A DNA stretch of 64,000 nucleotides, taken from the NCBI RefSeq assembly GCF_000295955.2, contig NZ_ALXE01000021.1:248001-312000 (forward strand). Direction: 5' to 3'. The position numbers and the translations under genes were made by a program. The notes under the pieces are model-generated. The model did no database searches. It was not told the DNA's origin and saw only the letters and a list, made by a program, of their open reading frames with translations. The DNA comes from Pantoea sp. A4 (lineage in GTDB: Bacteria; Pseudomonadota; Gammaproteobacteria; Enterobacterales; Enterobacteriaceae). This document shows, piece after piece, positions 34,935 through 44,127 of the stretch. Each line of letters begins with the position of its first letter. Within the stretch, counting starts at the first letter, position 1.

Positions 34935-36503
34935 ATGCTCGACGCTAACTTAAAAAACCAACTCAAAGCCTACCTTGAGAAATTAACGAAACCAGTTGAG
35001 TTGATCGCTACTCTGGATGACGGTGCAAAATCAGCGGAAATCCGCGATCTGCTGCAGGATATTGCAACGCTGTCGGAAAAAGTCACCTACCGTGAAGAGA
35101 ACGATCGCCCGGCGCGTAAGCCCTCATTTTTGATCACCAACCCAGGTGCTGAACACGGCCCGAGTTTTGCCGGTTCGCCAATGGGTCACGAATTTACCTC
35201 ACTGGTGCTGGCTCTGCTGCAAACCGGTGGGCACCCTTCGAAAGAGGCACAGGATCTGCTGGAGCAGATCAAACTGCTGGAAGGGGATTTTACCTTTGAA
35301 ACTTACTACTCACTGACGTGCCACAACTGCCCGGACGTGGTGCAGGCGCTGAACCTGATGGCGGTGCTGAACCCACGTATCAAGCATACCGCTATCGATG
35401 GTGGCATCTTCCAGAACGAGATTCAGGAACGCAATGTGATGGGCGTGCCTGCGGTCTACCTGAATGGCCAGGAGTTTGGTCAGGGGCGCATGAGCCTCGC
35501 AGAGATCGTGGCTAAAGTGGATACCAATGCAGAAAAGCGTGCGGCAGAAGCGCTGAATCAACGTGCGGCCTATGACGTTTTGATCGTGGGTAGCGGTCCA
35601 GCCGGTGCTGCTGCAGCGGTTTACTCTGCCCGTAAAGGGATCCGTACCGGCCTGATGGGCGAACGTTTTGGTGGCCAGGTTCTGGATACAGTAGATATCG
35701 AAAACTACATCTCAGTACAGAAAACCGAAGGCGCTAAGCTGGCGGGTGCACTGCGTGCTCACGTGAATGATTATGACGTGGATGTGATTGATACGCAGAG
35801 CGCAATCAAACTGATCCCTGCCGCGAAAGAGGGTGGTTTGCACGCCATTGAAACGGCTTCTGGCGCTGTGCTGAAATCTCACAGCATCATCATTGCCACT
35901 GGCGCTCGCTGGCGCAACATGGGTGTGCCGGGCGAAGAAACTTACCGCACGAAAGGCGTCACTTACTGCCCGCACTGCGATGGCCCGTTGTTTAAAGGCA
36001 AACGTGTCGCGGTGATTGGCGGCGGTAACTCAGGTGTTGAAGCTGCTATTGATCTGGCCGGTATCGTTGAGCATGTCACCCTGCTGGAATTTGCGGCCGA
36101 AATGCGTGCCGATCAGGTGTTGCAGAATAAGCTGCGTAGCCTGAAAAATGTCGATGTGATTTTGAACGCACAAACTACCGAAGTGAAGGGTGATGGAACC
36201 AAAGTCACCAGCCTGCAATACGTTGACCGCGTTAATCAAACAACGCATGACGTCGCGCTGTCCGGTATTTTTGTGCAGATCGGTCTGTTGCCAAATACCA
36301 ACTGGTTGGAAGGCGCGGTGGAACGTAATCGCATCGGTGAAATCATCATTGATGCGAAAACAGAAACCAGTCTGAAAGGCGTATTTGCTGCCGGGGATTG
36401 CACCACCGTGCCTTATAAGCAAATTATTATTGCCAGCGGCGAAGGCGCTAAGGCTTCACTGAGTGCGTTTGATTATTTGATTCGTACCAAACCTGCCGAG
36501 TAA
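34935..36503 (+). CDS. ahpF: Alkyl hydroperoxide reductase subunit F
   Basis: NADH-dependent flavoprotein disulfide reductase that regenerates AhpC. The 522-residue protein has an N-terminal double-thioredoxin-fold domain with CHNC near 129-132, then a TrxB-like domain with FAD motif [10 protein letters not shown] near 218, the redox pair in YCPHCDG near 346-349, and NADH motif [10 protein letters not shown] near 357. RBS AGGAAACG precedes the ATG at 34935. Confidence 0.98.
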   Translation: MLDANLKNQLKAYLEKLTKPVELIATLDDGAKSAEIRDLLQDIATLSEKVTYREENDRPARKPSFLITNPGAEHGPSFAGSPMGHEFTSLVLALLQTGGHPSKEAQDLLEQIKLLEGDFTFETYYSLTCHNCPDVVQALNLMAVLNPRIKHTAIDGGIFQNEIQERNVMGVPAVYLNGQEFGQGRMSLAEIVAKVDTNAEKRAAEALNQRAAYDVLIVGSGPAGAAAAVYSARKGIRTGLMGERFGGQVLDTVDIENYISVQKTEGAKLAGALRAHVNDYDVDVIDTQSAIKLIPAAKEGGLHAIETASGAVLKSHSIIIATGARWRNMGVPGEETYRTKGVTYCPHCDGPLFKGKRVAVIGGGNSGVEAAIDLAGIVEHVTLLEFAAEMRADQVLQNKLRSLKNVDVILNAQTTEVKGDGTKVTSLQYVDRVNQTTHDVALSGIFVQIGLLPNTNWLEGAVERNRIGEIIIDAKTETSLKGVFAAGDCTTVPYKQIIIASGEGAKASLSAFDYLIRTKPAE

Positions 36504-36511
36504 CTGATGTG

Positions 36512-36547
36512 ATAACTGGCATCTGAAGGGTGCCAGTTATGATTTTT
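36512..36547 (+). terminator. ahpF terminator
   Basis: ATAACTGGCA/TGCCAGTTAT is a 10-bp stem with a 9-nt loop followed by GATTTTTAT, 8 nt after the ahpF stop. It marks the boundary between core genome and the AT-rich gene that follows. Confidence 0.88.
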
Positions 36548-36559
36548 ATCTTCATGCTT

Positions 36560-39500
36560 TCAGGGATGCCAGAATCCCAGGGCACTAAACAGACCTTCCT
36601 GATGAGAGGTATTGTCTGCAATCACTGTAGCGTTGAGGCTCGGTGTAGAGTGCGTAGAGGTGAGGTTATTTTTTTTAAACAGCATTTGATAGAGGTCTAT
36701 ATAACCTGTAACCGCATCTATAATTAACATTTCAGGCGTTTTTTCTGTCATCGATTTTATTGAAATTGATGTGAGCTCCCGCAAAATATGTAATAAACCG
36801 TCTCCCTGAACTGAACCTCCACCGATAATATTACTTACTGCATATAAATCACCAACGTTAATAGTTCGATGGCCATTATTCATGGTTGGCATATATTCAA
36901 CAATGGATTTTGCCGCACTGTCACTGCAATGTAGCATTTTTTTTACATTATCAACGCCGGGATTTGCAGAGAGAGTATTAAACTGTTGAATGGTTCTTGA
37001 AAGCACATCTCTGGTTTCTACTACCCTTTTTCTTACCTCCGGCATGAGTGAAATGAGATCGGAGAGTTGGGTAAATCTATCCTCTGTCGCGGTAAAGAGT
37101 TTTTTAGCCTCATTTGCGTAATGATGCATTCTGACAAGTTCGTCGTTAAGAAGGTTGATGTCCGTCGCAATGCTTTGTAGTGGTGTGAATAAGTTCTTTA
37201 TTTTGTTTTCAATAAGAGATAATTTTTGATTGATTGCAGATTCAGATGAAAAAATATTGTTTTTTAAAGTCTGAGTAATGCGTATATCATCATTTATTAA
37301 CTCATGAGTTTGCAGGAATGAATATTCTACCATGTCATTAAATATCGACTTGATATCGACTGGTGTATTTTTAGATAGTGAATTTAAAGATCGAGCATAG
37401 GATATGTCGCCATATAAACGCGCGACCAGATAATCCATGTCCTGACTGACTGAAAATCTTGCATCGGCAATAATATCCTGATGAATAGAACGAATAAATG
37501 CTTTCCTGTTTGAGGTGTATGTGTGCTTAGGAAGCGGCGTTGCCATGCTTATTGCAGCACCGGAAAATGTCGCAGCCCCCCAGTAAAAAAGACTTTTATA
37601 TAAATCCTCATCAGAATTTTTAAGTTCATTATAATTACTTGCCAGGCTTTTTCCCAGCAGCGCGCTGTTAACATTGGCGAGGAGATCTAAAAGCGTAAAA
37701 GGAAGGTATTTAAGGAATAATTTACTCCCCATCGATAAACTAGGTGTAGGCAATAATACAGATCCAATTGAAAAGAGTATGATGAATACGTCCATCCACT
37801 CTTTGGTGTTTCTAATTTCTCTCTCATCCCAGGAGAACCATTTGTTATCTGCCGTAAAAATAAAGTCATCAATTTCATCCTTTAAACGCGTGTTTTTATT
37901 TTCAATGATACTATTGATTAGCTGAAGTTTGTTTTTATCTGGGTCTCTGGATAAAGAGAAATTAGTGAATTTCAATGCGTCACTCTCATAAAGTCGATAG
38001 GTTTTTGTCGCCGGACCAGCTGGGCCGTCAATATCGATAAATGTCATTTTTACATAGGTAAGGAAGTCACTTTTTTGATCCGGGATATAGCGGATGGATA
38101 ACTCTTTTTGAAAAAAATCACTCAGATTTTTAACGTCTTTTGAAATGTCTTTATAGCCTTTTTCGTGCATGGTTTTACGACTTTCTAAGTTATCTAAATA
38201 ATCTTTCCTGACATTATCATCAATACTGGCATGGCTTTTAGTCGAGATATATTTACGCTCAGGACCCAGCAGCGCGGGCAGACGTACAATTTCTTGTTGG
38301 TTCAGGCTGATCAGTAGACTTTCAAATCCATCGTGGCTGCCATTTCCTCTTCTCATTGGGATGCAGATTATACTTTGTGGAATGTTTTCACCTACAGGAT
38401 TATCATTAATTCCTACCAGATATCCTTGGGTTCTTCCATGGAAAAAATCGGAGATTTTTTGTTTTTCCTGCTGACTTAATTTTACGTTGTAGGTTTTAGT
38501 GTAGTGAACGATATCATTATTATTTTTTAACTCATTGAGTCGTCTTGTTAATATGTTATGGGATCCAAGGAGATAGCTTACATCATATTTTAGATTTTCA
38601 ACTTTACTTAATAAGTCTTGTTCCCAGTTGTTGGTTTTTATTGAAATTTCCTCAATGAGTTCACGTATATCCTTATCAAGTATTAATGCACTAATATCGC
38701 TCTCTGATGGATTCCATTTTCGATAAAACGCCACGGCTTCAGCAAAAGTTATCCGTATGGATTTTTTTGCATCGGAAAAGTTATTTGCATTCTTCCATTG
38801 TATTTCCGCATAGTCAGTGAAGGGGAAAATCCGTTTAAGAAATAACTCTGAGCGGCTTAGTCTCTGATTAATGATAACGTAAATCAGTGATTCACTGTTA
38901 AGTCTTTTATTGTTGTCATCAAAATATAGCCTGTTTTTTTCTTTTTCTGTTTCCGTGATTATCGCATTCAAATAACCAGAGAACTTGTTTTTCCAGTTAA
39001 ATATTTCCGGGGATGAGTTTTTTATATCCATAAAATAAAAGTGCTCTTTTATTTTTTTTGTTTCCTTGATTATGTTTTTATTTTTAACCCACTGTTTTAA
39101 CTTTTTATAAAACGCGGCATCGTAGTGGTTGGTTCGATTATGATTTTCATCGTTAATGGCACGTATACCCTTTATGGTTGATTGATGTAATAACTTTACA
39201 TTAACCTGATTGGAATATCCTTTTAGTGAATCGACATCTAATATGTATGTTAATACATTCACAATATTCTTATCGAGGAATTCTTTCTGCCACGATGCAT
39301 TTTGCGCGAAAATCATAATTCTACTTAATGATGTCAGATAGTTTGCTTTATCTGGGAATATGCCATCAACAATGGTTTTTATTATTTCATTACGAAACTT
39401 TTCAATTTGTCCGATCAATCCAGTGTAATGAGTTAAAGCAAGCTTATCCATGAAGTATATATCATCAGGCTTATCGATTTTTTTTCTTTCGTCTAGGTGT

Positions 39501-40384
39501 GATACATATAGCTCAGTCATGACCTCGAGTTGATATCCTATAAGATGGTCAATTTTTACTTGCTCCTGTTGCGCTGCCACCAGGGATGTAGCGTTATGGT
39601 GTTTATCTCTGCTTAATTTTATTTGGTATGCTATGTGATTGAGTATTACTGATAACATGGTTTTTTTTTCATGGTGTAAAAATGATGTTGTATTTCCTGG
39701 CGTCGTGGAGCTAAATTTACCGTGTAACAATACATTATCACTAATGGAGTTAAAGCTGTTTTTAATCGGCCCTGGCAGTTGAGTGAAAGATCTAACGTTT
39801 AGCATAGAGGTTTTTTTTAAGTAATCACCGTGATATATATTTTTAATAACATCAGTTTCATTTCTTTTAATGGTGGCGTAGCTTTTATAAAAGCTATTGG
39901 TAACATTTTTCGCTTTTATGAATGTTTTCTCTTGATCCTCAAGAAGATTAACACAACCATGAAATATTTCCCTTCTGCTTAATTTAAAGCTTACGGAAGT
40001 GTTGAAATGCAATTCACCACCAATTGAATTTTTTATATCCTGCAATAGATTGCCGGATCGGCGGATGTTTTTTAACATCACTACCGGGGCATGCAGTTCT
40101 TTCCATTTGTTTTCTGATATTTTTCTAAAAAATCTAAAGATGAAGTTTACATCTTCAGTTGAATTGTTGCGATGATGTGTTGAGTTTATGTTTCCTGAAC
40201 CTCCATCATTAAATGTAAATTTAATAATATGAGATAAACCCGGCGCGGGCGATCTTTTCTTACGCAGGTGATTAAAATCTGAAATGTAGTTAAATTCACT
40301 GCTCGGGTAATTTTCTGAATGGTTTTTTGTGTCTTTTACTTCGTTGTCAAAAAGTGGTATGCCGCTTACATCAGAAATTTTCAC
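36560..40384 (-). CDS. Large putative toxin/effector of 1274 residues with a membrane-segment cluster
   Basis: I do not recognise a precise family. The start is GTG at 40384 with AGGAG 7 nt upstream; nothing resembles a Sec signal. Residues 1-860 are hydrophilic, Lys/Asn/Asp-rich and largely helical. Residues about 863-950 hold three hydrophobic segments (around FIILFSIGSVLLP, LPFTLLDLLANV and WGAATFSGAAISM). Residues 950-1274 are again helical. This layout resembles large membrane-targeted toxin or effector proteins of Pseudomonas and enterobacteria, but that is a resemblance only. The DNA is clearly AT-richer than its neighbours, uses rare codons (ATA, AGA), and the gene stands alone between ahpF and the thi leader, consistent with horizontal acquisition. 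Confidence 0.6.
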   Translation of the reverse strand: MKISDVSGIPLFDNEVKDTKNHSENYPSSEFNYISDFNHLRKKRSPAPGLSHIIKFTFNDGGSGNINSTHHRNNSTEDVNFIFRFFRKISENKWKELHAPVVMLKNIRRSGNLLQDIKNSIGGELHFNTSVSFKLSRREIFHGCVNLLEDQEKTFIKAKNVTNSFYKSYATIKRNETDVIKNIYHGDYLKKTSMLNVRSFTQLPGPIKNSFNSISDNVLLHGKFSSTTPGNTTSFLHHEKKTMLSVILNHIAYQIKLSRDKHHNATSLVAAQQEQVKIDHLIGYQLEVMTELYVSHLDERKKIDKPDDIYFMDKLALTHYTGLIGQIEKFRNEIIKTIVDGIFPDKANYLTSLSRIMIFAQNASWQKEFLDKNIVNVLTYILDVDSLKGYSNQVNVKLLHQSTIKGIRAINDENHNRTNHYDAAFYKKLKQWVKNKNIIKETKKIKEHFYFMDIKNSSPEIFNWKNKFSGYLNAIITETEKEKNRLYFDDNNKRLNSESLIYVIINQRLSRSELFLKRIFPFTDYAEIQWKNANNFSDAKKSIRITFAEAVAFYRKWNPSESDISALILDKDIRELIEEISIKTNNWEQDLLSKVENLKYDVSYLLGSHNILTRRLNELKNNNDIVHYTKTYNVKLSQQEKQKISDFFHGRTQGYLVGINDNPVGENIPQSIICIPMRRGNGSHDGFESLLISLNQQEIVRLPALLGPERKYISTKSHASIDDNVRKDYLDNLESRKTMHEKGYKDISKDVKNLSDFFQKELSIRYIPDQKSDFLTYVKMTFIDIDGPAGPATKTYRLYESDALKFTNFSLSRDPDKNKLQLINSIIENKNTRLKDEIDDFIFTADNKWFSWDEREIRNTKEWMDVFIILFSIGSVLLPTPSLSMGSKLFLKYLPFTLLDLLANVNSALLGKSLASNYNELKNSDEDLYKSLFYWGAATFSGAAISMATPLPKHTYTSNRKAFIRSIHQDIIADARFSVSQDMDYLVARLYGDISYARSLNSLSKNTPVDIKSIFNDMVEYSFLQTHELINDDIRITQTLKNNIFSSESAINQKLSLIENKIKNLFTPLQSIATDINLLNDELVRMHHYANEAKKLFTATEDRFTQLSDLISLMPEVRKRVVETRDVLSRTIQQFNTLSANPGVDNVKKMLHCSDSAAKSIVEYMPTMNNGHRTINVGDLYAVSNIIGGGSVQGDGLLHILRELTSISIKSMTEKTPEMLIIDAVTGYIDLYQMLFKKNNLTSTHSTPSLNATVIADNTSHQEGLFSALGFWHP

Positions 40385-40543
40385 AATTGTTCTCCTGAGT
40401 TATAGGACTTAATTTAACCATCAATTTTATTTAAGTTATTTTGTTATAAAAAAATCGCAGTGGTTCATTTTTTGCGCTGTAAGCGTCTGGTGATTTTTTC
40501 ATCGCTTAGAGCGGTAAGGATTGATGCGAATCAGGCTGATGAC

Positions 40544-40573
40544 TTGCGCGACGCCTTGTCCTTACCTTATGCT
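40544..40573 (+). promoter_or_regulatory. Candidate native thiMD promoter, now reading into the integrase
   Basis: TTGCGC (40544-40549) and TATGCT (40568-40573) are separated by 18 bp, and the expected start is about 8 nt before the left riboswitch copy. In an uninterrupted chromosome this would be the thiM promoter. Here thiM lies 6 kb away beyond the inserted element. Confidence 0.45.
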
Positions 40574-40581
40574 GCGGGCTG

Positions 40582-40668
40582 TGAATTTGACTCGGGGTGC
40601 TGCCTCCTTCCTGGATGCCGCTGAGAAACACCCGTTGAACCTGAACTGGATAATGCCAGCGGAGGGAA
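40582..40668 (+). repeat. Left 87-bp direct repeat (attL candidate) = TPP riboswitch aptamer lacking its P1 3' strand
   Basis: All 87 bp are identical to 46759-46845. The repeat contains the TPP (THI-box) hallmarks ACTCGGGGTGC, GCTGAGA, ACCCGTTGAACCTG and GGATAATGCCAGCG. After GGGAA the sequence changes to TACC, so the GTCA needed to pair with TGAC in stem P1 is missing. Instead AGGGAA (40663-40668) can pair with TTCCCT (40674-40679) from the element. The left copy is thus probably altered in function. Confidence 0.9.
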
Positions 40669-40749
40669 TACCTTTCCCTTTATCATCATATAAATAGCGA
40701 TTAATCCATCTTGTTTTCATCTACCATTGACACAAGGTGAGGTACAGCT

Positions 40750-42021
40750 TTGCTATCTAAACGCATCCGTTACACATTCAAACGCCACTCAATCTATTAC
40801 GTTCAATTCTGTTTACCAGATGGGAAAGTATTCAGGCGTTCTCTGAATACCGACAGCCACAGAGAGACAGGCAAATTGATGATAGCTTTAATGCCCCTGC
40901 TACTTCAGGTAAGGGCAGGGCAGGCTACTCCCTCAGAATTCAATCACTCCATTGATAACCTCATACATTCTCGTATGGTGGCTAGGACTGTCAGTTCTTT
41001 TCCGGCTGTTCCGATTCCACCTCCGCAGCCTTTAATCAAAGAGGCTCCTGGTTTAACACTGACAGCGGCGTGGGAGATGTACAAAGCCGAACGGGGGGTT
41101 AAATGGACAGTTGCTATTGCTTCAGCAAATGAGCGCTACATAGAACCATTAATGGCCCTCATCGGCCCAAAGAGCGATGTTAAAGCCATTACGCATCGTG
41201 ACATACGTCACACTATGGAATCCGTTGTAGGGCTTCCCAAGCGCGTTATACAGCCGTACAGATCAATGACTATTCATCAGCTATTGGCCTGTGATGATGT
41301 CCCAGAGAAGGATTTGATAGGCACTGAGGCGATTCATAAACATCTTAAAATCTTTAAGTCGCTATTCAAAACATTCCTGACTAATGAGAAGGGGGTATTA
41401 GACAAGTCTCCAACAGACGGCATAACATCCCCACCATCTTCAGCTAGATTTGGCGCTTACACCACATCAGAGATGCGCTCATTCGTTTCATACGCAATTA
41501 ACGAGGCTGAATGCTGGGTTAAGTGGGTAATCCTACTCCTTGCGTATACAGGAGCCAGACGCAGCGAAATAGCAACGCTCACAAAAGAATCTATACGCTT
41601 TGATGATGATAGCATTCGCCATTACTTGCTCATCTCTGAGGGGAAGACGGACAACGCCACCAGACAGATTCCTATTCATCAGCATCTAATTGATTTGGGA
41701 TTCCTTAAATACGTTAACAGGCATGAGGGCAAGCTGTTCCCCGAAGTGGCTGCTACTAACATGGCAAAGATTGGAAAGGAGCTAACCACCATCCGGGAGA
41801 GGCTGGCAATCCCATATCTGGACATACATAAGCAGCGCCGTATAGTTCACAGCTTCAGGCATAGCGTTGTTACTTCTGCATCAGGATGGGTGAGTAATAT
41901 CTCACATCTTCAACAAGTGATAGGACATGAGAAAACCGGCACAGGTATAACCAGACGGTATTTGCACACCTTCCCGCTATCCGCTGTGTGTTATGTTATC
42001 GACGGCCTCAATTGGATTTAA
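40750..42021 (+). CDS. Tyrosine recombinase (integrase) of the riboswitch-inserted element
   Basis: A phage-type integrase of 423 aa. The start is TTG at 40750 with AAGGTGAGG upstream. Catalytic residues are visible: Arg in TGARRSE (270 or 271), His367 and Arg370 in HSFRH, His393 in GHEK, and the nucleophile Tyr404 in RRYLH. The N-terminus (RIRYTFKRHSIYYVQF) is an arm-type DNA-binding domain typical of P4-like/DUF6538-type integrases. It is transcribed away from attL and ends convergent with the serine recombinase, overlapping by 4 bp. Presumably it catalyses recombination between the 87-bp repeats. Confidence 0.92.
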   Translation: MLSKRIRYTFKRHSIYYVQFCLPDGKVFRRSLNTDSHRETGKLMIALMPLLLQVRAGQATPSEFNHSIDNLIHSRMVARTVSSFPAVPIPPPQPLIKEAPGLTLTAAWEMYKAERGVKWTVAIASANERYIEPLMALIGPKSDVKAITHRDIRHTMESVVGLPKRVIQPYRSMTIHQLLACDDVPEKDLIGTEAIHKHLKIFKSLFKTFLTNEKGVLDKSPTDGITSPPSSARFGAYTTSEMRSFVSYAINEAECWVKWVILLLAYTGARRSEIATLTKESIRFDDDSIRHYLLISEGKTDNATRQIPIHQHLIDLGFLKYVNRHEGKLFPEVAATNMAKIGKELTTIRERLAIPYLDIHKQRRIVHSFRHSVVTSASGWVSNISHLQQVIGHEKTGTGITRRYLHTFPLSAVCYVIDGLNWI

Positions 42022-42569
42022 TCTTCTGATGCCGTTTCCTTTTTAATTCTGAATACAGTTGCTCTACCACAGCCGCACAGCTTAGCTACTTCATCCGGCT
42101 TGATTCCCCGGTTGAGGTAGCCCACCACCTTTTTCCGAAGCTCATCATCTTTAGGCCTGCCATTGTATACGCCTTTCTCCTTAGCTAGGGCAATCCCTTC
42201 CTGTTGACGCTGGCGAATGAATGACCGCTCAAGCTCCCCTACAGCCCCAAGCATTGTAATCATGAACCGGGAAGTAGGGTTATCTGAGAACTCCATACTG
42301 TTATCCAGAAAACGCACAGTAACGCCTAACGCTAAAAGCTCATCCAGAATAGCCAGCAGGTCACGAGTGTTACGCGCTAAGCGGTCTACACTCTTCACAG
42401 TGAGCACGTCACCATTACGTAATGCACTCATCATCTGCTGAAGCTGAGGGCGCTCTGTGTTCTTCCCTGACACCTTGTCGATATACAGACGCTCACACAT
42501 AGAGAGTGCTTGCTCCTGTCGCTCTGTGTTCTGCTCTTTGCTGCTCACACGTATATATCCAATGTTCAT
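42018..42569 (-). CDS. Serine recombinase (resolvase/invertase family)
   Basis: A complete 183-residue small serine recombinase. Catalytic Ser is in YIRVSS (9 or 10), the conserved Arg patch is in VDRLARNTRDL near 60-70, the long E helix follows, and the C-terminal helix-turn-helix is KPDEVAKLCGCGRATVFRIKK-like near 155-178. Such enzymes resolve plasmid multimers or invert segments. It lies last in the minus-strand gene series of the element. Upstream is a cluster of GATAC/GTATC motifs that could be its own binding sites. No invertible segment is evident. Confidence 0.9.
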   Translation of the reverse strand: MNIGYIRVSSKEQNTERQEQALSMCERLYIDKVSGKNTERPQLQQMMSALRNGDVLTVKSVDRLARNTRDLLAILDELLALGVTVRFLDNSMEFSDNPTSRFMITMLGAVGELERSFIRQRQQEGIALAKEKGVYNGRPKDDELRKKVVGYLNRGIKPDEVAKLCGCGRATVFRIKKETASED

Positions 42570-43010
42570 ATCCCAAACCTCAGTATCATATTGTTATGCT
42601 AAAGATACTGTATCATTTGGATTATGTAAATATGGTATTGATACTAAATTATGAGGAGGGATAGGCTGTCTCAAAACGTATACGTAAATGAGATTAGGGA
42701 GGGAGCTAATTGTCTGTTGGTGGCAAAGCTAATAAGGGATTGTTTGATTCTGGCGGGAGAGTGCTGGTAGGTGCGTAAGGGGGGCATGGGGGTGTTGGGT
42801 ACTAGTGCATGGCGTGTCTGGGATTTCTCACAGAAATTACGATAGTCTGGGGAAGGTAATATAGTAGTGGGAATAGATGCCCCGGCGAGGGGGCATACAG
42901 TAGGCGTGACAAACTAGCCATCGCTGAGGCTGAGTGAGGGACTGCATAGAGGCTTTATGAATACAGGGGGAGATAATTGCTAAGGGGGGGTTAATGCGCC
43001 AGCTCAATTT
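42570..43010 (-). other. 441-bp intergenic region with GATAC motif cluster and C-rich leader
   Basis: No ORF with an RBS. Near the recombinase start lie four GTATC/GATAC motifs (42583, 42604, 42610, 42640) including the palindrome GATACTGTATC. The rest is strongly G-rich on the plus strand, thus C-rich and G-poor in the minus-strand transcript, with a hairpin ATGCCCC-GGCGAG-GGGGCAT near 42877-42897. This composition resembles a Rho utilisation site, an inference only. Confidence 0.45.
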
Positions 43011-43472
43011 CTAATAGAAATTCTCATCTGTGGCCCATCTCAGTCTGTCTTCAAACTCTTCGTGAGCACAGTATGGACAAGTAACAAGGAATCCCCCCAG
43101 ATGCTCAATCATCCCTTCCCTACGGAAGAGGAAAGGTGTTAGGCAATTTCCACAATGGACATTCCGGTTCCCCTCTCTGAGACGCTCTAACCTTTCAGGG
43201 CAGGACTGAGCAATGCCACTGTCAATAAGGGCACGTAGTAGACGGGAATCATTAAACACACCTGCTACAGATTGCACAGGGAAGCCAGAGAGCTTCACAT
43301 CCCTAACCCGATACAGGGCGTTACGCTTCTCAATGACAAGTCCCTTGTAGGCAAATGTCATCGTTCCATCATTCCTGTTCCATACGTGTTCAGGCATCCC
43401 TTCTCTGTCTTGTGAAGAGGAGCGTTTACGGGTGCCAGGGAAATGCGTCTTAACTTGATAGCCGGGCCTCAT
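43011..43472 (-). CDS. Unknown protein with two CxxC pairs (zinc-ribbon-like)
   Basis: A protein of about 153 aa not recognised by family. ATG at 43472 (or GTG at 43475) follows AGGGGGTAGG. The C-terminal third has HCGNC and TCPYC (cysteines about 108, 111, 133, 136 counted from the GTG), a pattern suited to zinc binding. The N-terminal two thirds are basic with a conserved-looking WNRNDGTMTFAYKGLVIEK segment. It follows the next gene by 17 bp, in the same orientation, so they probably form an operon. Confidence 0.6.
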   Translation of the reverse strand: MRPGYQVKTHFPGTRKRSSSQDREGMPEHVWNRNDGTMTFAYKGLVIEKRNALYRVRDVKLSGFPVQSVAGVFNDSRLLRALIDSGIAQSCPERLERLREGNRNVHCGNCLTPFLFRREGMIEHLGGFLVTCPYCAHEEFEDRLRWATDENFY

Positions 43473-43489
43473 CACCTACCCCCTTATGT

Positions 43490-43912
43490 TTATGGCTTAC
43501 GGAAGAAATCAATTGCAGCTTGTGAGCTACGCATCATCCCTGCCGATGTGCCCCGTTCTTTCATACGCTGTACAAACTCCTGCTGAGCCTGTTCTATGCG
43601 CTGCTCTGAGGCGTGCTGTTCCCGCATCTGGGGAGGAATCCAAACAGTAGGCTCTACCTGTGAACGCAGATTACGCATGTATTCAGCCCTTTCTTTATCA
43701 GAACGCAGTTTCATGGCTGAACCATTAACACTGTGTTGGGCTTTCGCTTGTTGCTGAATGTAGTGAAGTACCGCCGCCCCTGATTCCTCAGGGCTATATC
43801 CCTCAGCAACCAACTGAGCCACCATTTGCTCAATGTTATAGCCTGATGTTTGTACTTCATTTGCAACACCTGAGAAGATGTCTGTGGATTCATCATCAAA
43901 AAGATTTGTCAT
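43490..43912 (-). CDS. Unknown acidic/helical element protein
   Basis: A 140-residue protein of unknown family. ATG at 43912 (MTNLFDDEST) is preferred, since GAGG lies 6 nt upstream; an in-frame GTG four codons earlier is possible. The N-terminal half is acidic with a UBA-like stretch QMVAQLVAEGYSPEESGAAV. The C-terminal half is charged and helical, ending AIDFFRKP. It begins 8 bp after the preceding small gene, so the two are likely co-translated. Confidence 0.6.
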   Translation of the reverse strand: MTNLFDDESTDIFSGVANEVQTSGYNIEQMVAQLVAEGYSPEESGAAVLHYIQQQAKAQHSVNGSAMKLRSDKERAEYMRNLRSQVEPTVWIPPQMREQHASEQRIEQAQQEFVQRMKERGTSAGMMRSSQAAIDFFRKP

Positions 43913-43920
43913 ATGTTGCC

Positions 43921-44094
43921 TCACTTGAAAGATTTAACAGCAGCAGGTGTACGGCGATACTTGCTGTTTCTTACATTAACAGTCCAGCTAAAAGGATAAA
44001 TAAAGCTTTCCTGAATGCGTTCAATCCAACTTGTCTCTTTACGCTCCCGTTCAACTTTGAACGCTTTACGGGCTGCCTTAGAATGGTAGTTCAT
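43921..44094 (-). CDS. Small basic protein of 57 residues
   Basis: Translated by eye: begins MNYHSKAARKAFKVERERKE and ends AAVKSFK. It is strongly basic. ATG at 44094 has AAGAGG 5 nt upstream. The stop lies 8 bp before the next gene, whose RBS overlaps this stop. Function unknown. The tight packing and good RBS argue that it is a real gene although short. Confidence 0.6.
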   Translation of the reverse strand: MNYHSKAARKAFKVERERKETSWIERIQESFIYPFSWTVNVRNSKYRRTPAAVKSFK

Positions 44095-44127
44095 ACTTAC
44101 CTCTTATTATTATTGTTGGCAGTATAA

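Noticed and set aside
40582-40668. Left THI box as a regulator of a separate thiamine gene.
   Set aside because: No thiamine gene follows; the next gene is an integrase, the copy is identical to the thiM one over exactly 87 bp, and it lacks P1.
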